Made by a program: the position numbers and the translations under genes. The notes under the pieces are model-generated. The model worked only from the letters and a program-made list of their open reading frames with translations. It was not told where the DNA came from and did not search any database. Positions 1-8,565 of a DNA stretch of 64,000 nucleotides are shown here, piece by piece (positions within the stretch are counted from its first letter, which is position 1; every line of letters starts with the position of its first letter). Origin of the DNA: Amphritea atlantica (GTDB lineage: Bacteria; Pseudomonadota; Gammaproteobacteria; Pseudomonadales; Balneatricaceae); the NCBI RefSeq assembly GCF_018860855.1, contig NZ_JAHKQE010000004.1:154567-218566 (forward strand), given 5' to 3'.

Positions 1-21
1 GGCACAAAAAGGAATGGTGAA

Positions 22-1053
22 ATGAGTAGGAAAAAAATCATTATACCCATCGTGGTATTGGGGTTAGTCGCTATTGTTGCCCTGTTCTGGTGGCGCACTG
101 AACATGGACATAGTAATGACACCACGGTGCAGCTGTACGGTAATGTGGATATCCGTGAAGCCCTGTTGGCCTTCAATAGCAGTGAGCATATTGCTGACAT
201 CTATGTACAAGAGGGTGATCGCGTTAAAAAAGGACAGTTGCTGGCTAATTTGCATACTGAGTTACTTGATGCGCAACTGGCCGAAGCCGAAGCGACACTG
301 CTCGCTCAACAACAGGTTGTTGCTAAGCTGGAGGCGGGGAGTCGTCCAGAAGAGATTAGTAAGGGGGTGGCTGAATTTAATGCTACCCAAGCTAAGGCGA
401 AGTCGACCCGAGATAGCTATAAGCGGATAGTGCGGCTGGTGGAGAAGCGGTTAGCATCGGATGAAGATGTCGACAATGCGCGTTCGTTGGCCGATGTCGC
501 TGAAGCTCAGATGGAGGCGGCGAAACAGTCACTAGCGTTGTTGCAGGCGGGCCCTCGCAAAGAGGACATCGCGGTGGCACGAGCCGAATTGGCTGCGCGT
601 GAGGCGGGCTTGGTGCTAGCTCAGCAGCAATTGGAAAATGCGAATCTTTATGCGCCCGCCGATGGCGTTATTCGTAACCGTATTTTAGAGCCGGGTGATA
701 TGGCGTTTCCTTCAACACCGGTGCTGACGTTGGCTTTCATTGAACCGGTCTGGGTACGTGCCTATCTGTCGGAAACCGTGTTGGGACAAGTGCCTCTGGG
801 TGCTAAAGCGCTGATCTATACCGACAGTTATCCCGATAAGGCTTACCAAGGCTGGGTTGGCTATATCTCTCCTACCGCGGAATTTACCCCGAAAAGTGTC
901 CAAACCGAAGAGTTACGTACCCGTTTAGTTTACTCAGCTAAAATCTATGCCTGTAATGGACAGGGAGAGTTGCGCCTTGGTATGCCGGCCACCGTCACTA
1001 TTGAGCTTGACCAGTCGTTGGACGAAACCACGACTAACGGTTGTGGACAATAG
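22..1053 (+). CDS. HlyD-family membrane fusion protein (YbhG-like)
   Basis: Periplasmic adaptor of an ABC export system. The 343-residue product starts with a short basic stretch and one membrane anchor (about residues 6-24, IIIPIVVLGLVAIVALFWW). A first biotinyl-lipoyl-like half follows (about 40-77, with VQEGDRVKKGQLLANL), then a long coiled-coil hairpin rich in Ala, Glu and Gln (about 78-205), then the second lipoyl half (NLYAPADGVIRNRILEPGD) and a beta-barrel domain. This order is normal for HlyD/YbhG proteins, and the length fits YbhG (about 330 residues). The ATG at 22 follows an AAGGAATGG ribosome site. The next gene begins 2 nt after the stop if its GTG is used, so the four genes form one operon. 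The substrate cannot be read from the sequence; YbhFSR relatives have been linked to drug or cation efflux. Genes before position 1 are not visible. Confidence 0.9.
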   Translation: MSRKKIIIPIVVLGLVAIVALFWWRTEHGHSNDTTVQLYGNVDIREALLAFNSSEHIADIYVQEGDRVKKGQLLANLHTELLDAQLAEAEATLLAQQQVVAKLEAGSRPEEISKGVAEFNATQAKAKSTRDSYKRIVRLVEKRLASDEDVDNARSLADVAEAQMEAAKQSLALLQAGPRKEDIAVARAELAAREAGLVLAQQQLENANLYAPADGVIRNRILEPGDMAFPSTPVLTLAFIEPVWVRAYLSETVLGQVPLGAKALIYTDSYPDKAYQGWVGYISPTAEFTPKSVQTEELRTRLVYSAKIYACNGQGELRLGMPATVTIELDQSLDETTTNGCGQ

Positions 1054-1055
1054 CG

Positions 1056-2804
1056 GTGAGCAGTGCTGCGCTTAAATTTTCGGCGGTTAGCAAAACCTTC
1101 ACCGATGGCCGGCAGGTGTCGGCGCTGGACGATGTAAGTTTTAGTATTCAACCGGGTCGCGTGACAGGATTAATCGGTCCCGATGGAGCGGGCAAGACGA
1201 CACTGATACGCTTAGCCGCCGGTTTATTACTGCCGGATGCGGGCGACATTCGCGTCTTGGATATCGATGCGCTTGCCGAGCCTTTGAGGGTTCAGTCTAG
1301 CATTAGCTATATGCCGCAGCGTTTCGGCCTGTATGAAGATCTGAGTGTGCAGGAAAATCTTGATCTCTACGCCGACCTGCAAGGATTACCGGTATTAGAG
1401 CGCCCAGCTCGCTATGCCGAGTTGATGCAGATGACCGGACTGTCTCCCTTCGCGCAGCGTTTGGCGGGACAGTTGTCCGGCGGCATGAAACAAAAACTCG
1501 GGCTTGCCTGCACCTTAGTGCGTTCACCGCGATTGCTGTTGTTAGATGAGCCTACGGTGGGTGTTGACCCTGTGTCACGCCGTGAGTTGTGGCAGATCGT
1601 CTATCGGCAGGTGCAAGAGGCTGGTATGACAGTGTTACTCAGTACGGCCTATCTAGATGAAGCGGAACGCTGTGACGAGGTAATCTTACTGCATCAGGGC
1701 AAGTTGCTCGATCAGGGGGAGCCTGCGAAATTCAGCCGCTCAGTGGCAGGCCGTACTTTTCGGGTCAGTACTCAAACGTTGAGTCATCGTCGTTTGCAGG
1801 AAGCATTGAGCCGAGCGCCTGGCGTGTTGGATGCGCTGATTGAGGGCGAGACGGTGCGTTTGGTCATGGAAACCGCCCAGCCGCCCACGGCTGAACGTTT
1901 ACTGCCGGGACAAACGGATATTAATATTAGCGCGGTGGAACCACGGTTCGAAGACGCCTTTATCGCACGGCTAAAAGTTCGTCGCACAGACGCGCCGCAG
2001 GTTGAATTTACACCGCCATCAAAAATAGACGCGGCAGCGGGCGATGAGGTCATCCGAGTTGATAAGTTACAACGCCGTTTTGGTGACTTTATTGCGGTCA
2101 ATAATGTCAGTTTTAGCGTGCGTCGGGGAGAGATTTTTGGCTTGCTCGGGGCAAATGGTGCGGGTAAATCCACGACTTTTCGTATGCTTTGTGGCTTGTT
2201 GCCCGTCAGCAGCGGAGAGCTAGCGGTCGCCGGTTATGATCTGCGCCGCGCGGCTGCCACGGCTCGTGGACGCATTGGTTATATGGCGCAGAAGTTCTCG
2301 CTGTATAGCAATCTATCAGTACGACAGAATTTACAGTTTTTCTCCAGCGCCTACGGTTTAAGGGGAAAACAACAAAAAGCCCGTTTGGATTGGGCACTGA
2401 CCACCTTCGAGTTGGCAGCCTTTCAGAATGCTAATGCGGGGGATCTGCCCTTAGGCTATAAACAGCGCCTGTCGTTTGCTGCAGCGTTAATGCACGAACC
2501 CGATATTCTCTTTCTTGATGAGCCTACCTCAGGTGTTGACCCACTGGCTCGACGGGAGTTCTGGGCGCGCACCAATGCGCTGGCTGAGGCGGGGGTGACC
2601 GTGTTGGTTACAACCCACTTTATGGAAGAAGCGAATTACTGTGATCGCTTGGTGATTATGGCGGATGGTGAAGTGCTAGCCGCAGGAACACCACTGGATA
2701 TGAAAATGCAGGCTCGGACGGTGGATAATCCTGACCCAACGATGGAGGATGCTTTTATTCAGTTAATTGAGCAGCGTCAGCAATCATCGGAGGTTGAGGC
2801 ATGA
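1056..2804 (+). CDS. ABC transporter, two fused ATPase domains (YbhF-like)
   Basis: Energizing subunit of the exporter. From the GTG at 1056 the protein has 582 residues. Domain 1 has Walker A GPDGAGKTT (residues 41-49), signature LSGGMKQKL and Walker B LLLLDEPTVGVDP. Domain 2 has Walker A GANGAGKST, a degenerate signature LPLGYKQRL and Walker B ILFLDEPTSGVDP with a normal H-loop (TTHFMEE). In domain 1 the H-loop histidine is replaced (STAYLDEAE), as is common in YbhF-type tandem ATPases, so the two sites are probably not equivalent. The reading frame is also open from a TTG at 1041, inside the previous gene; I prefer the GTG, 2 nt after the upstream stop. The 3' end overlaps the first permease by ATGA, suggesting translational coupling. 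Confidence 0.9.
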   Translation: MSSAALKFSAVSKTFTDGRQVSALDDVSFSIQPGRVTGLIGPDGAGKTTLIRLAAGLLLPDAGDIRVLDIDALAEPLRVQSSISYMPQRFGLYEDLSVQENLDLYADLQGLPVLERPARYAELMQMTGLSPFAQRLAGQLSGGMKQKLGLACTLVRSPRLLLLDEPTVGVDPVSRRELWQIVYRQVQEAGMTVLLSTAYLDEAERCDEVILLHQGKLLDQGEPAKFSRSVAGRTFRVSTQTLSHRRLQEALSRAPGVLDALIEGETVRLVMETAQPPTAERLLPGQTDINISAVEPRFEDAFIARLKVRRTDAPQVEFTPPSKIDAAAGDEVIRVDKLQRRFGDFIAVNNVSFSVRRGEIFGLLGANGAGKSTTFRMLCGLLPVSSGELAVAGYDLRRAAATARGRIGYMAQKFSLYSNLSVRQNLQFFSSAYGLRGKQQKARLDWALTTFELAAFQNANAGDLPLGYKQRLSFAAALMHEPDILFLDEPTSGVDPLARREFWARTNALAEAGVTVLVTTHFMEEANYCDRLVIMADGEVLAAGTPLDMKMQARTVDNPDPTMEDAFIQLIEQRQQSSEVEA

Positions 2805-3925
2805 GTTCGTTAGCCCATATGCGTCTCTGGGGGCTGATCCGTAAGGAGAGTTTGCAGATTCTGCGTGATCCATCGAGCATCGCTATCGCCTTCGTAATGC
2901 CGGTCGTGTTGCTGTTTCTGTTTGGCTATGGGGTTTCTTTAGATGCGAAGCATATCCCCGTGGGTATTGTTATTGAACAACCGGATAGGGAGACCCAATC
3001 ATTGGCTGGGGCTTTCGAGCGTTCCGAGTTTTTCAGTCCGCAGTATTTCAGTGTTATTCAAACGGCACAAAAAGCGCTGGATGAGCACCAGATAGACGGC
3101 ATTGTCTGGTTACGGAGTAATTTTTCCGCGCAGTTATTATCCAATACCGAATCGCCTATCGGAGTCATCGTCAACGGGGTGGACTCTAATCAGGCGAATA
3201 TCACCCAACGTTATATTACGGGAACTTGGCAGGGGTGGCTGAGCCATTATGCTGAGAGTCGTGGCCAGTCACTACAGATGCCGGTGAGTGTAGAGCAGCG
3301 AGTCTGGTTTAACACTGCGCTGTCTAGCCGTCTGTTTCTGGTGCCGGGGTTGATCGCTATCGTGATGACACTGATCGGTTCGCTGCTCACGGCGATGGTG
3401 GTGGCGCGGGAGTGGGAACGTGGCACGATGGAGGCGATGATGGTGACACCCCTTCGTCGCGGCGAGATACTGGCGGGTAAGTTAATCCCTTATTTTGTGC
3501 TGGGTATGGGGGGGATGTTGTTCAGTGTGGCGCTGGCGGTATGGCAGTTTAATGTGCCTTTGCATGGTTCTTTCTGGTTGCTGATGGTCAGTTCGGCGCT
3601 GTTTATGCTGGTGGCGTTAGCTATTGGTCTGCTTATCTCTATCGTGGCCAAAAATCAGTTCGTCGCGGGGCTGCTGGCTATTATTGTTACGTTTTTACCC
3701 GCCTTCATCTTGTCGGGCTTTCTGTTTGATATTCACTCCATGCCCAGCTGGATACAGTTTATTACCTACTTAGTACCCGCACGTTATTTTGTGGCGATCC
3801 TGCAAACGCTGTTTCTCGCGGGTGATGTATGGTCGGTGGTGCTGCCGAATATTGCTGCCTTGCTGATTATGTCGTTGTTCTATTTTTCACTGGTGTGGCG
3901 CAAATTCCACAAGCGGCTGGAGTAG
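2801..3925 (+). CDS. ABC-2 type permease (YbhS-like)
   Basis: Membrane subunit of the exporter, 374 residues. It has the ABC-2 layout: one N-terminal membrane helix (about residues 25-45, IAIAFVMPVVLLFLFGYGV), a large periplasmic loop (about 50-175), and five helices packed in the C-terminal half. The cytoplasmic segment EWERGTMEAMMVTPLRRGEI is the conserved coupling motif of this family. The start codon overlaps the ATPase stop (ATGA), and the second permease begins 3 nt after this stop, so stoichiometric expression is likely. The two permeases would form a heterodimer with the tandem ATPase beneath. Length and topology match YbhS (about 377 residues). Confidence 0.88.
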   Translation: MSSLAHMRLWGLIRKESLQILRDPSSIAIAFVMPVVLLFLFGYGVSLDAKHIPVGIVIEQPDRETQSLAGAFERSEFFSPQYFSVIQTAQKALDEHQIDGIVWLRSNFSAQLLSNTESPIGVIVNGVDSNQANITQRYITGTWQGWLSHYAESRGQSLQMPVSVEQRVWFNTALSSRLFLVPGLIAIVMTLIGSLLTAMVVAREWERGTMEAMMVTPLRRGEILAGKLIPYFVLGMGGMLFSVALAVWQFNVPLHGSFWLLMVSSALFMLVALAIGLLISIVAKNQFVAGLLAIIVTFLPAFILSGFLFDIHSMPSWIQFITYLVPARYFVAILQTLFLAGDVWSVVLPNIAALLIMSLFYFSLVWRKFHKRLE

Positions 3926-3928
3926 TCT

Positions 3929-5041
3929 ATGGTTTTCAGACAGATTTTTGCCCTAGCGATCAAAGAGTTTCTGGCGCTGTTGCGTGATAAGCGTAGCCGC
4001 TTTGTCATTATTGGTCCGCCGATTATTCAGTTACTGGTGTTCGGTTTTGCGGCGTCCTATGATCTTAATAATGTACCGGTAGCGATCTATAACGAAGATC
4101 TTGGCGGTGCGTCGCGAGAATTAGTGAGTCATATCGAGGGCTCACCCAATTTTGAGGTTATTGCTTATATTGATCATGACAGCGAAGTTGCCCCGCTAAT
4201 CGATAATCGGGATGTACTGCTTGTATTGCACCTTGGTCAATATTTCAGTAGTGATCTTTTGCTGGGTAACAGTGCCTCGTTACAGGTGATATTGGATGGC
4301 CGAAACTCCAATACCGCCATGATGGCGATGAATTATCTCAATAGTATCGTGTTGGATTATAACCTTAGCTGGTTGGCATCCCGGGGTAAAAGTGGCGCGT
4401 TCGCAACGTTGCAAACGCGGGCTTGGTATAACGATAATTTACAATCGAATTGGTTTATCGTGCCCGGTATTGTCGGTCTACTGACCCTGCTAGTAACCCT
4501 GTTAGTCACATCGCTTTCGGTGGCTCGGGAACGTGAGGCGGGCACTTTTGACCAATTACTGGTCACGCCTTTGCGGCCCATGGAAATTCTTATCGGTAAA
4601 GCTATTCCCGGTATTGTGATTGGTTTGCTAGAGGCAACGCTGATCATTGTGGTGATGGTGGTTCTATTCGAGATTCCTCTGCGCGGTAGTCTGGGAGCAT
4701 TGTATCTAGGGATCGGATTATTTCTGCTCTCTGCGGTGGGGGTTGGCTTGATGATCTCGGCTATCTCCGTGACGCAACAGCAGGCGGTGCTGGGGGCTTT
4801 CCTGTTTATGGTGCCGGCGATAGTTCTGTCGGGGTTTGCAACGCCGATCGCCAATATGCCACCGTTTGTGCAGTGGTTAACCTATCTTGATCCGCTGCGT
4901 TATTTCTTGGTGATCGTGCGCGGTGTCACGCTGGAGGGGAACAGTTATTCACTGTTGATTCATCAGTACTGGCCAATGGCCATCATTGGTTTTGTCACAC
5001 TGTCGTTAGCCGGTTGGTTGTTTAGGCACCGGATGTACTAG
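3929..5041 (+). CDS. ABC-2 type permease (YbhR-like)
   Basis: Second permease of the exporter, 370 residues. It has the same plan as its neighbour: N-terminal helix near residues 25-42 (FVIIGPPIIQLLVFGFAAS), periplasmic loop, then five C-terminal helices. The coupling motif reads EREAGTFDQLLVTPLRPMEI. It is clearly a diverged paralogue of the preceding permease, as ybhS and ybhR are in E. coli. It is the last gene of the operon. Its stop lies only 4 bp from the stop of the convergent AraC gene, and I see no hairpin terminator between them, so the transcripts may overlap. Confidence 0.88.
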   Translation: MVFRQIFALAIKEFLALLRDKRSRFVIIGPPIIQLLVFGFAASYDLNNVPVAIYNEDLGGASRELVSHIEGSPNFEVIAYIDHDSEVAPLIDNRDVLLVLHLGQYFSSDLLLGNSASLQVILDGRNSNTAMMAMNYLNSIVLDYNLSWLASRGKSGAFATLQTRAWYNDNLQSNWFIVPGIVGLLTLLVTLLVTSLSVAREREAGTFDQLLVTPLRPMEILIGKAIPGIVIGLLEATLIIVVMVVLFEIPLRGSLGALYLGIGLFLLSAVGVGLMISAISVTQQQAVLGAFLFMVPAIVLSGFATPIANMPPFVQWLTYLDPLRYFLVIVRGVTLEGNSYSLLIHQYWPMAIIGFVTLSLAGWLFRHRMY

Positions 5042-5045
5042 CACC

Positions 5046-6059
5046 TCACCGCCTATCGCTGTTCCAGCGGGTGGGGGTTTTACCTGTCCAACGTTTAAAT
5101 GCTCGGCAAAATGCGGCGGTCTCTGAAAAACCGAGTCGCTCGCTGATATTCACAATTCTTAAATCTTCGATGGTTAGCAGTTTGATGGCATATTCCCGCC
5201 GCAGGGATGCTTTTATGATGGAAAAGGAAGTGCCTTCCTCTTTCAGTTTTCGTCTTAGAGTTCTCGGTGTTAAATTCATATGTTCGCTGATCTCTTCCAA
5301 GTTTGGCATATCCGTATAGTCATGTAGGGCTAACAGCCCTCGGACTTTGGCTTGGAAACTTTCGTCTTGGCTCGGGCGGTGCAGAACATAGGCGGGGCAT
5401 TTTTGTAAAAAATCGGCTAACTCTGATTCACGTCGAACAATAGGCAGTTGTAGATGTCGAGCGTGGAGGTAGAAACCACTGCTTTGTTGCTTGAACAGGT
5501 GACTGCCTGGGAACATCACCCGATACTCCTCAACATGGGCTGGCGCGGGATAACTGAACTCTGAACCGGCAAAAGGAATCTGTTGGCCGACCAGCCAACA
5601 ACTAAAGCGTTGCCACATCAGCATCATAAACTCTTGTAAAAGATGGTCGGGATCGTAGGTGTTGTCTTTTAGCGATAAACGTAGAAAAACCAGATTCTCA
5701 TCCTTAGAGGCTTCTTCTAACGCAATATCAACATCACGGCATAGCGTATTGTAAAAGCGAGCACTCTTTCGCAACATGGCGCCTAAGGTTTGTGAGGGAA
5801 GGCAATACTCGGCCATTAAAGCAAAGGTTCCGTTATGACACTGTCCAGCTGTAAGCCCCATAAATTCATCATGGGTTGCTCGCCATACGGCTTTAATCAG
5901 GCGGGCTAGCTGTTGCTCGGTGATCAATTTGCTGGGTTGATTAAGCCACTCGACGGGGATTTCTGCCGCCGTCAATAACTCCGCAGCCTCAACCCCTTGG
6001 CGTTGCGCGCCACGAATAGACGCTTGCAGATAATGGTTAGCGATATGGGCTCTGCTCAT
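5046..6059 (-). CDS. AraC-family transcriptional regulator (arabinose-bd N-domain)
   Basis: Probable regulator of the divergent acyl-CoA degradation genes. The 337-residue protein has the build of the OruR/ArgR-type AraC subgroup: an N-terminal effector domain of about 190 residues and a C-terminal double helix-turn-helix (about residues 250-335). The C-terminal domain includes NLEEISEHMNLTPRTLRRKL and the AraC signature GFSETAAFCRAFKRWTGKTP. It is transcribed away from the acyl-CoA dehydrogenase across a 138-bp intergenic region that holds two direct repeats of TCGGTCA, a plausible AraC operator. The ligand is unknown; relatives in this position often respond to fatty acids or acyl-CoAs, which is inference here. 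Confidence 0.87.
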   Translation of the reverse strand: MSRAHIANHYLQASIRGAQRQGVEAAELLTAAEIPVEWLNQPSKLITEQQLARLIKAVWRATHDEFMGLTAGQCHNGTFALMAEYCLPSQTLGAMLRKSARFYNTLCRDVDIALEEASKDENLVFLRLSLKDNTYDPDHLLQEFMMLMWQRFSCWLVGQQIPFAGSEFSYPAPAHVEEYRVMFPGSHLFKQQSSGFYLHARHLQLPIVRRESELADFLQKCPAYVLHRPSQDESFQAKVRGLLALHDYTDMPNLEEISEHMNLTPRTLRRKLKEEGTSFSIIKASLRREYAIKLLTIEDLRIVNISERLGFSETAAFCRAFKRWTGKTPTRWNSDRR

Positions 6060-6091
6060 AAGGACAAGTTTGAACGCGTTGCGTAACCGAT

Positions 6092-6120
6092 TCGGTCAAT
6101 TTTTTCGTCTTTATCGGTCA
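6092..6120. promoter_or_regulatory. Direct repeats TCGGTCA, candidate AraC operator
   Basis: TCGGTCA occurs at 6092-6098 and again at 6114-6120, 22 bp apart, both followed by T-rich sequence (ATTTTT and TTTCTT). Same-face direct repeats two helical turns apart are the usual operator form of AraC-family proteins. They lie between the divergent AraC gene (start 6059) and the acyl-CoA dehydrogenase (start 6198). A third, weaker copy, TCGGTAG, lies at 6184-6190. Binding is inferred. Confidence 0.45.
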
Positions 6121-6197
6121 TTTCTTTAGGTTCCTTCCGGATAGTATATTGCCTGTCAACAGCGTTAATAATCAGTATAACAATCGGTAGGACTCGC

Positions 6198-7340
6198 ATG
6201 CTAGGACATTATGAAGACCGTGATCTGTACCAAACCATGATTAGTCGGGCGTTGAAACAGGAGGTTTCACCTTACTATGATGCTTGGGAAGCGGCGGGCG
6301 GAATGCCTAAATCTATATGGCCGACACTCGGTGCTGCTGGCCTGTTGGGGATCGATATGCCCGAACAATATGGCGGTGCAGGAGCAGGGGTAGAAGTTTG
6401 CCAGCAGGTCGTTGAAGAGATTGCCCGTCAGGGGTTTGGTGGTTTGTGTGCTAGCTATAATATCCACGCCAATATTGTGATGCCTTACATCCTTCATATC
6501 GGTACGGAAGACCAGCGACAGCGATGGTTACCTCCCATGATTAGTGGTCAAACGGTGGGGGCCATCGCGATGACAGAGCCTAGTGCTGGGAGTGATCTTG
6601 CGGCGCTTCGTACCTCTGCCAAGCGCACCGAGGACGGTTGGTTGATCAATGGTGCTAAGGTCTTTATTACCAATGGTTTGCATGCTGATTTGGTCATTGT
6701 GTGTGCTAAAACCGACCCTAAAGCTGGAGCCAAAGGGGTTTCACTGTTTTTGGTTGATGCCAGCTTACCGGGCTTCTCACGGGGGAAGGGGATTAAAAAG
6801 ATCGGCCAACACAGCAGCGATACCGCAGAACTTTTTTTCGCTGATCTCCTCGTACCCCATGATGCGTTACTTGGCGAAGAGGGCAAAGGATTTTCTTATT
6901 TGATGCAAGAGTTACCCCGTGAACGCTTAGGCGTTGCCGCACATGCAATTGGCGCGACAGAAGGGGCGTTAGCGCTAACGTTAAACTATGTACAAGAACG
7001 TAAGGCCTTTGGTCACAAGATCGGTGATTTTCAGAATACACGCTTTAAACTTGCCGAGGCGAAGGCGCAGCTAGATATGGCACGCGTTTACCTCGATCAC
7101 TGTCTCTATAAATATAACCGCGAGGCGATGACGCCAACCGATGCGGCTATTTTGAAACTTCAGCTTACCGAAATGCAGTGCAAGATTACCGATGAGTGTT
7201 TGCAGCTGTTTGGTGGTTATGGCTATACGGAGGAGTATCTGATCTCCCGGTTTTATGTTGATGCACGCGTACAGACGATCTATGCCGGCACCTCAGAAAT
7301 CATGAAGGAAGTGATCGCCCGTTCTCTGCTGGGCAAATAA
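6198..7340 (+). CDS. Acyl-CoA dehydrogenase (long-chain/isovaleryl type)
   Basis: FAD enzyme for the first step of beta-oxidation, 380 residues. It has both family signatures: AIAMTEPSAGSD (about residue 122) and QLFGGYGYTEEY near the C-terminus. The canonical catalytic Glu of the IYEGT motif is Ala here (IYAGTSEIM). A Glu lies instead in LPRERLGVA (Glu242), the position used by long-chain and isovaleryl-CoA dehydrogenases. This suggests long or branched substrates rather than short straight-chain ones. It is the first gene of the degradation cluster, divergent from the AraC regulator, and the thiolase follows after 37 nt. An electron-transfer flavoprotein would be needed as acceptor and is not in this window. 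Confidence 0.92.
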   Translation: MLGHYEDRDLYQTMISRALKQEVSPYYDAWEAAGGMPKSIWPTLGAAGLLGIDMPEQYGGAGAGVEVCQQVVEEIARQGFGGLCASYNIHANIVMPYILHIGTEDQRQRWLPPMISGQTVGAIAMTEPSAGSDLAALRTSAKRTEDGWLINGAKVFITNGLHADLVIVCAKTDPKAGAKGVSLFLVDASLPGFSRGKGIKKIGQHSSDTAELFFADLLVPHDALLGEEGKGFSYLMQELPRERLGVAAHAIGATEGALALTLNYVQERKAFGHKIGDFQNTRFKLAEAKAQLDMARVYLDHCLYKYNREAMTPTDAAILKLQLTEMQCKITDECLQLFGGYGYTEEYLISRFYVDARVQTIYAGTSEIMKEVIARSLLGK

Positions 7341-7377
7341 TAGTTTCGTCGAACGAATAAAAATAAGGAAGTAGTGT

Positions 7378-8565
7378 ATGAAATTTACCGATGTCGTGAT
7401 TTTAGATGGTGTTCGTACCGCAATTGGCGGTTTTGGTGGCAGTTTATCTTCTTTATCGCCTGCTGAGTTGGGCACGGCGGTGGCCGTTGAAGCGATCAAA
7501 CGATCGGGCGTTCCCGCCGCTGATATCGACCACTCGGTGTTTGGCCATATCATCACCACGGGGCCAGAAGATGTCTATCTTGCCCGTCATATCGGTTTAA
7601 ATGCAGGTCTACCGGAGAGTTCTGCCGCCCTTAACGTTAATCGCCTTTGTGGCTCGTCAGTACAGTCGGTGATTTCTGCTGCACAGATGATTTTGCTGGG
7701 CGATAGCCAGATCGCTCTAGCAGGTGGTGCAGAGAGTATGAGCCAAGGTGCTTATTTGCTGCCTAACACCCGTCGAGGGCTGCGTATGGGGGATGGCAAA
7801 GTTGTCGATATGACCATAGGTATTCTGAGTGATCCCTTTGGTAGTGGTCACATGGGGCTCACGGCGGAAAATATTGCTGCAGAGTATGGTTTCAGTCGGG
7901 AGCAGCTTGATGCGTTTTCGCTAGAGAGTCATCGTCGTGCGAATGCGGCGATTGAGCATGGATATTTCAGCCATCAGATTGTGCCGGTGACTGTGAAGCA
8001 GGGGCGTAAGCCCTTTACCTTTGCGCAAGATGAACATCCACGGGCTGATATTACTCTTGCAAGTTTGGCCAAGCTTAAACCGGCGTTTAAAAGGGATGGT
8101 ATCGTCACACCCGGAAATGCCTCTAGCCTTAACGATGGTGCAGCGGCGTTGGTGTTAACCAGCTTTAAGGAGGCAGATCAGCGTGGTATTAAGCCCCGTG
8201 GCCGGTTTGTGAGCTACGCCTTTGCCGGTGTTAAACCTAATATGATGGGCCTAGGGCCGATTACTGCCGTTCAAGTGGCGTTGGAAAAGGCCGGTTTGAC
8301 CGTTGCCGATCTTGACGTTATCGAATCTAACGAAGCTTTTGCCGCCCAAGCGATGGCGGTCAGCCAAACCTTAGGATTTCCGGCTGAGAAGGTCAACGTT
8401 AACGGCGGTGCCGTGGCGTTAGGTCATCCTGTTGGTGCGACGGGTTCTCTTCTGATTGTTAAAACTTTGTCGGAGCTTGAGCGTACTGATGGTCGCTACG
8501 GTTTGGTGACGATGTGCATTGGTGGAGGTCAAGGGATTGCGTTGATTGTGGAGCGTTTAAGATGA
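7378..8565 (+). CDS. Acetyl-CoA acyltransferase (thiolase)
   Basis: Thiolytic cleavage or condensation of 3-ketoacyl-CoA, 395 residues. The catalytic triad is visible: nucleophile Cys91 in [11 protein letters not shown], His350 in [14 protein letters not shown], and Cys380 in TMCIGGGQG. The C-terminal motif and length are those of the acetoacetyl-CoA/3-ketoacyl-CoA thiolase family; the sequence alone does not decide between a biosynthetic and a degradative role. Its position between an acyl-CoA dehydrogenase and a hydroxyacyl-CoA dehydrogenase/hydratase argues for degradation. The ATG follows AAGGAAG. The stop overlaps the start of the next gene (ATGA at 8562-8565). Confidence 0.92.
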   Translation: MKFTDVVILDGVRTAIGGFGGSLSSLSPAELGTAVAVEAIKRSGVPAADIDHSVFGHIITTGPEDVYLARHIGLNAGLPESSAALNVNRLCGSSVQSVISAAQMILLGDSQIALAGGAESMSQGAYLLPNTRRGLRMGDGKVVDMTIGILSDPFGSGHMGLTAENIAAEYGFSREQLDAFSLESHRRANAAIEHGYFSHQIVPVTVKQGRKPFTFAQDEHPRADITLASLAKLKPAFKRDGIVTPGNASSLNDGAAALVLTSFKEADQRGIKPRGRFVSYAFAGVKPNMMGLGPITAVQVALEKAGLTVADLDVIESNEAFAAQAMAVSQTLGFPAEKVNVNGGAVALGHPVGATGSLLIVKTLSELERTDGRYGLVTMCIGGGQGIALIVERLR

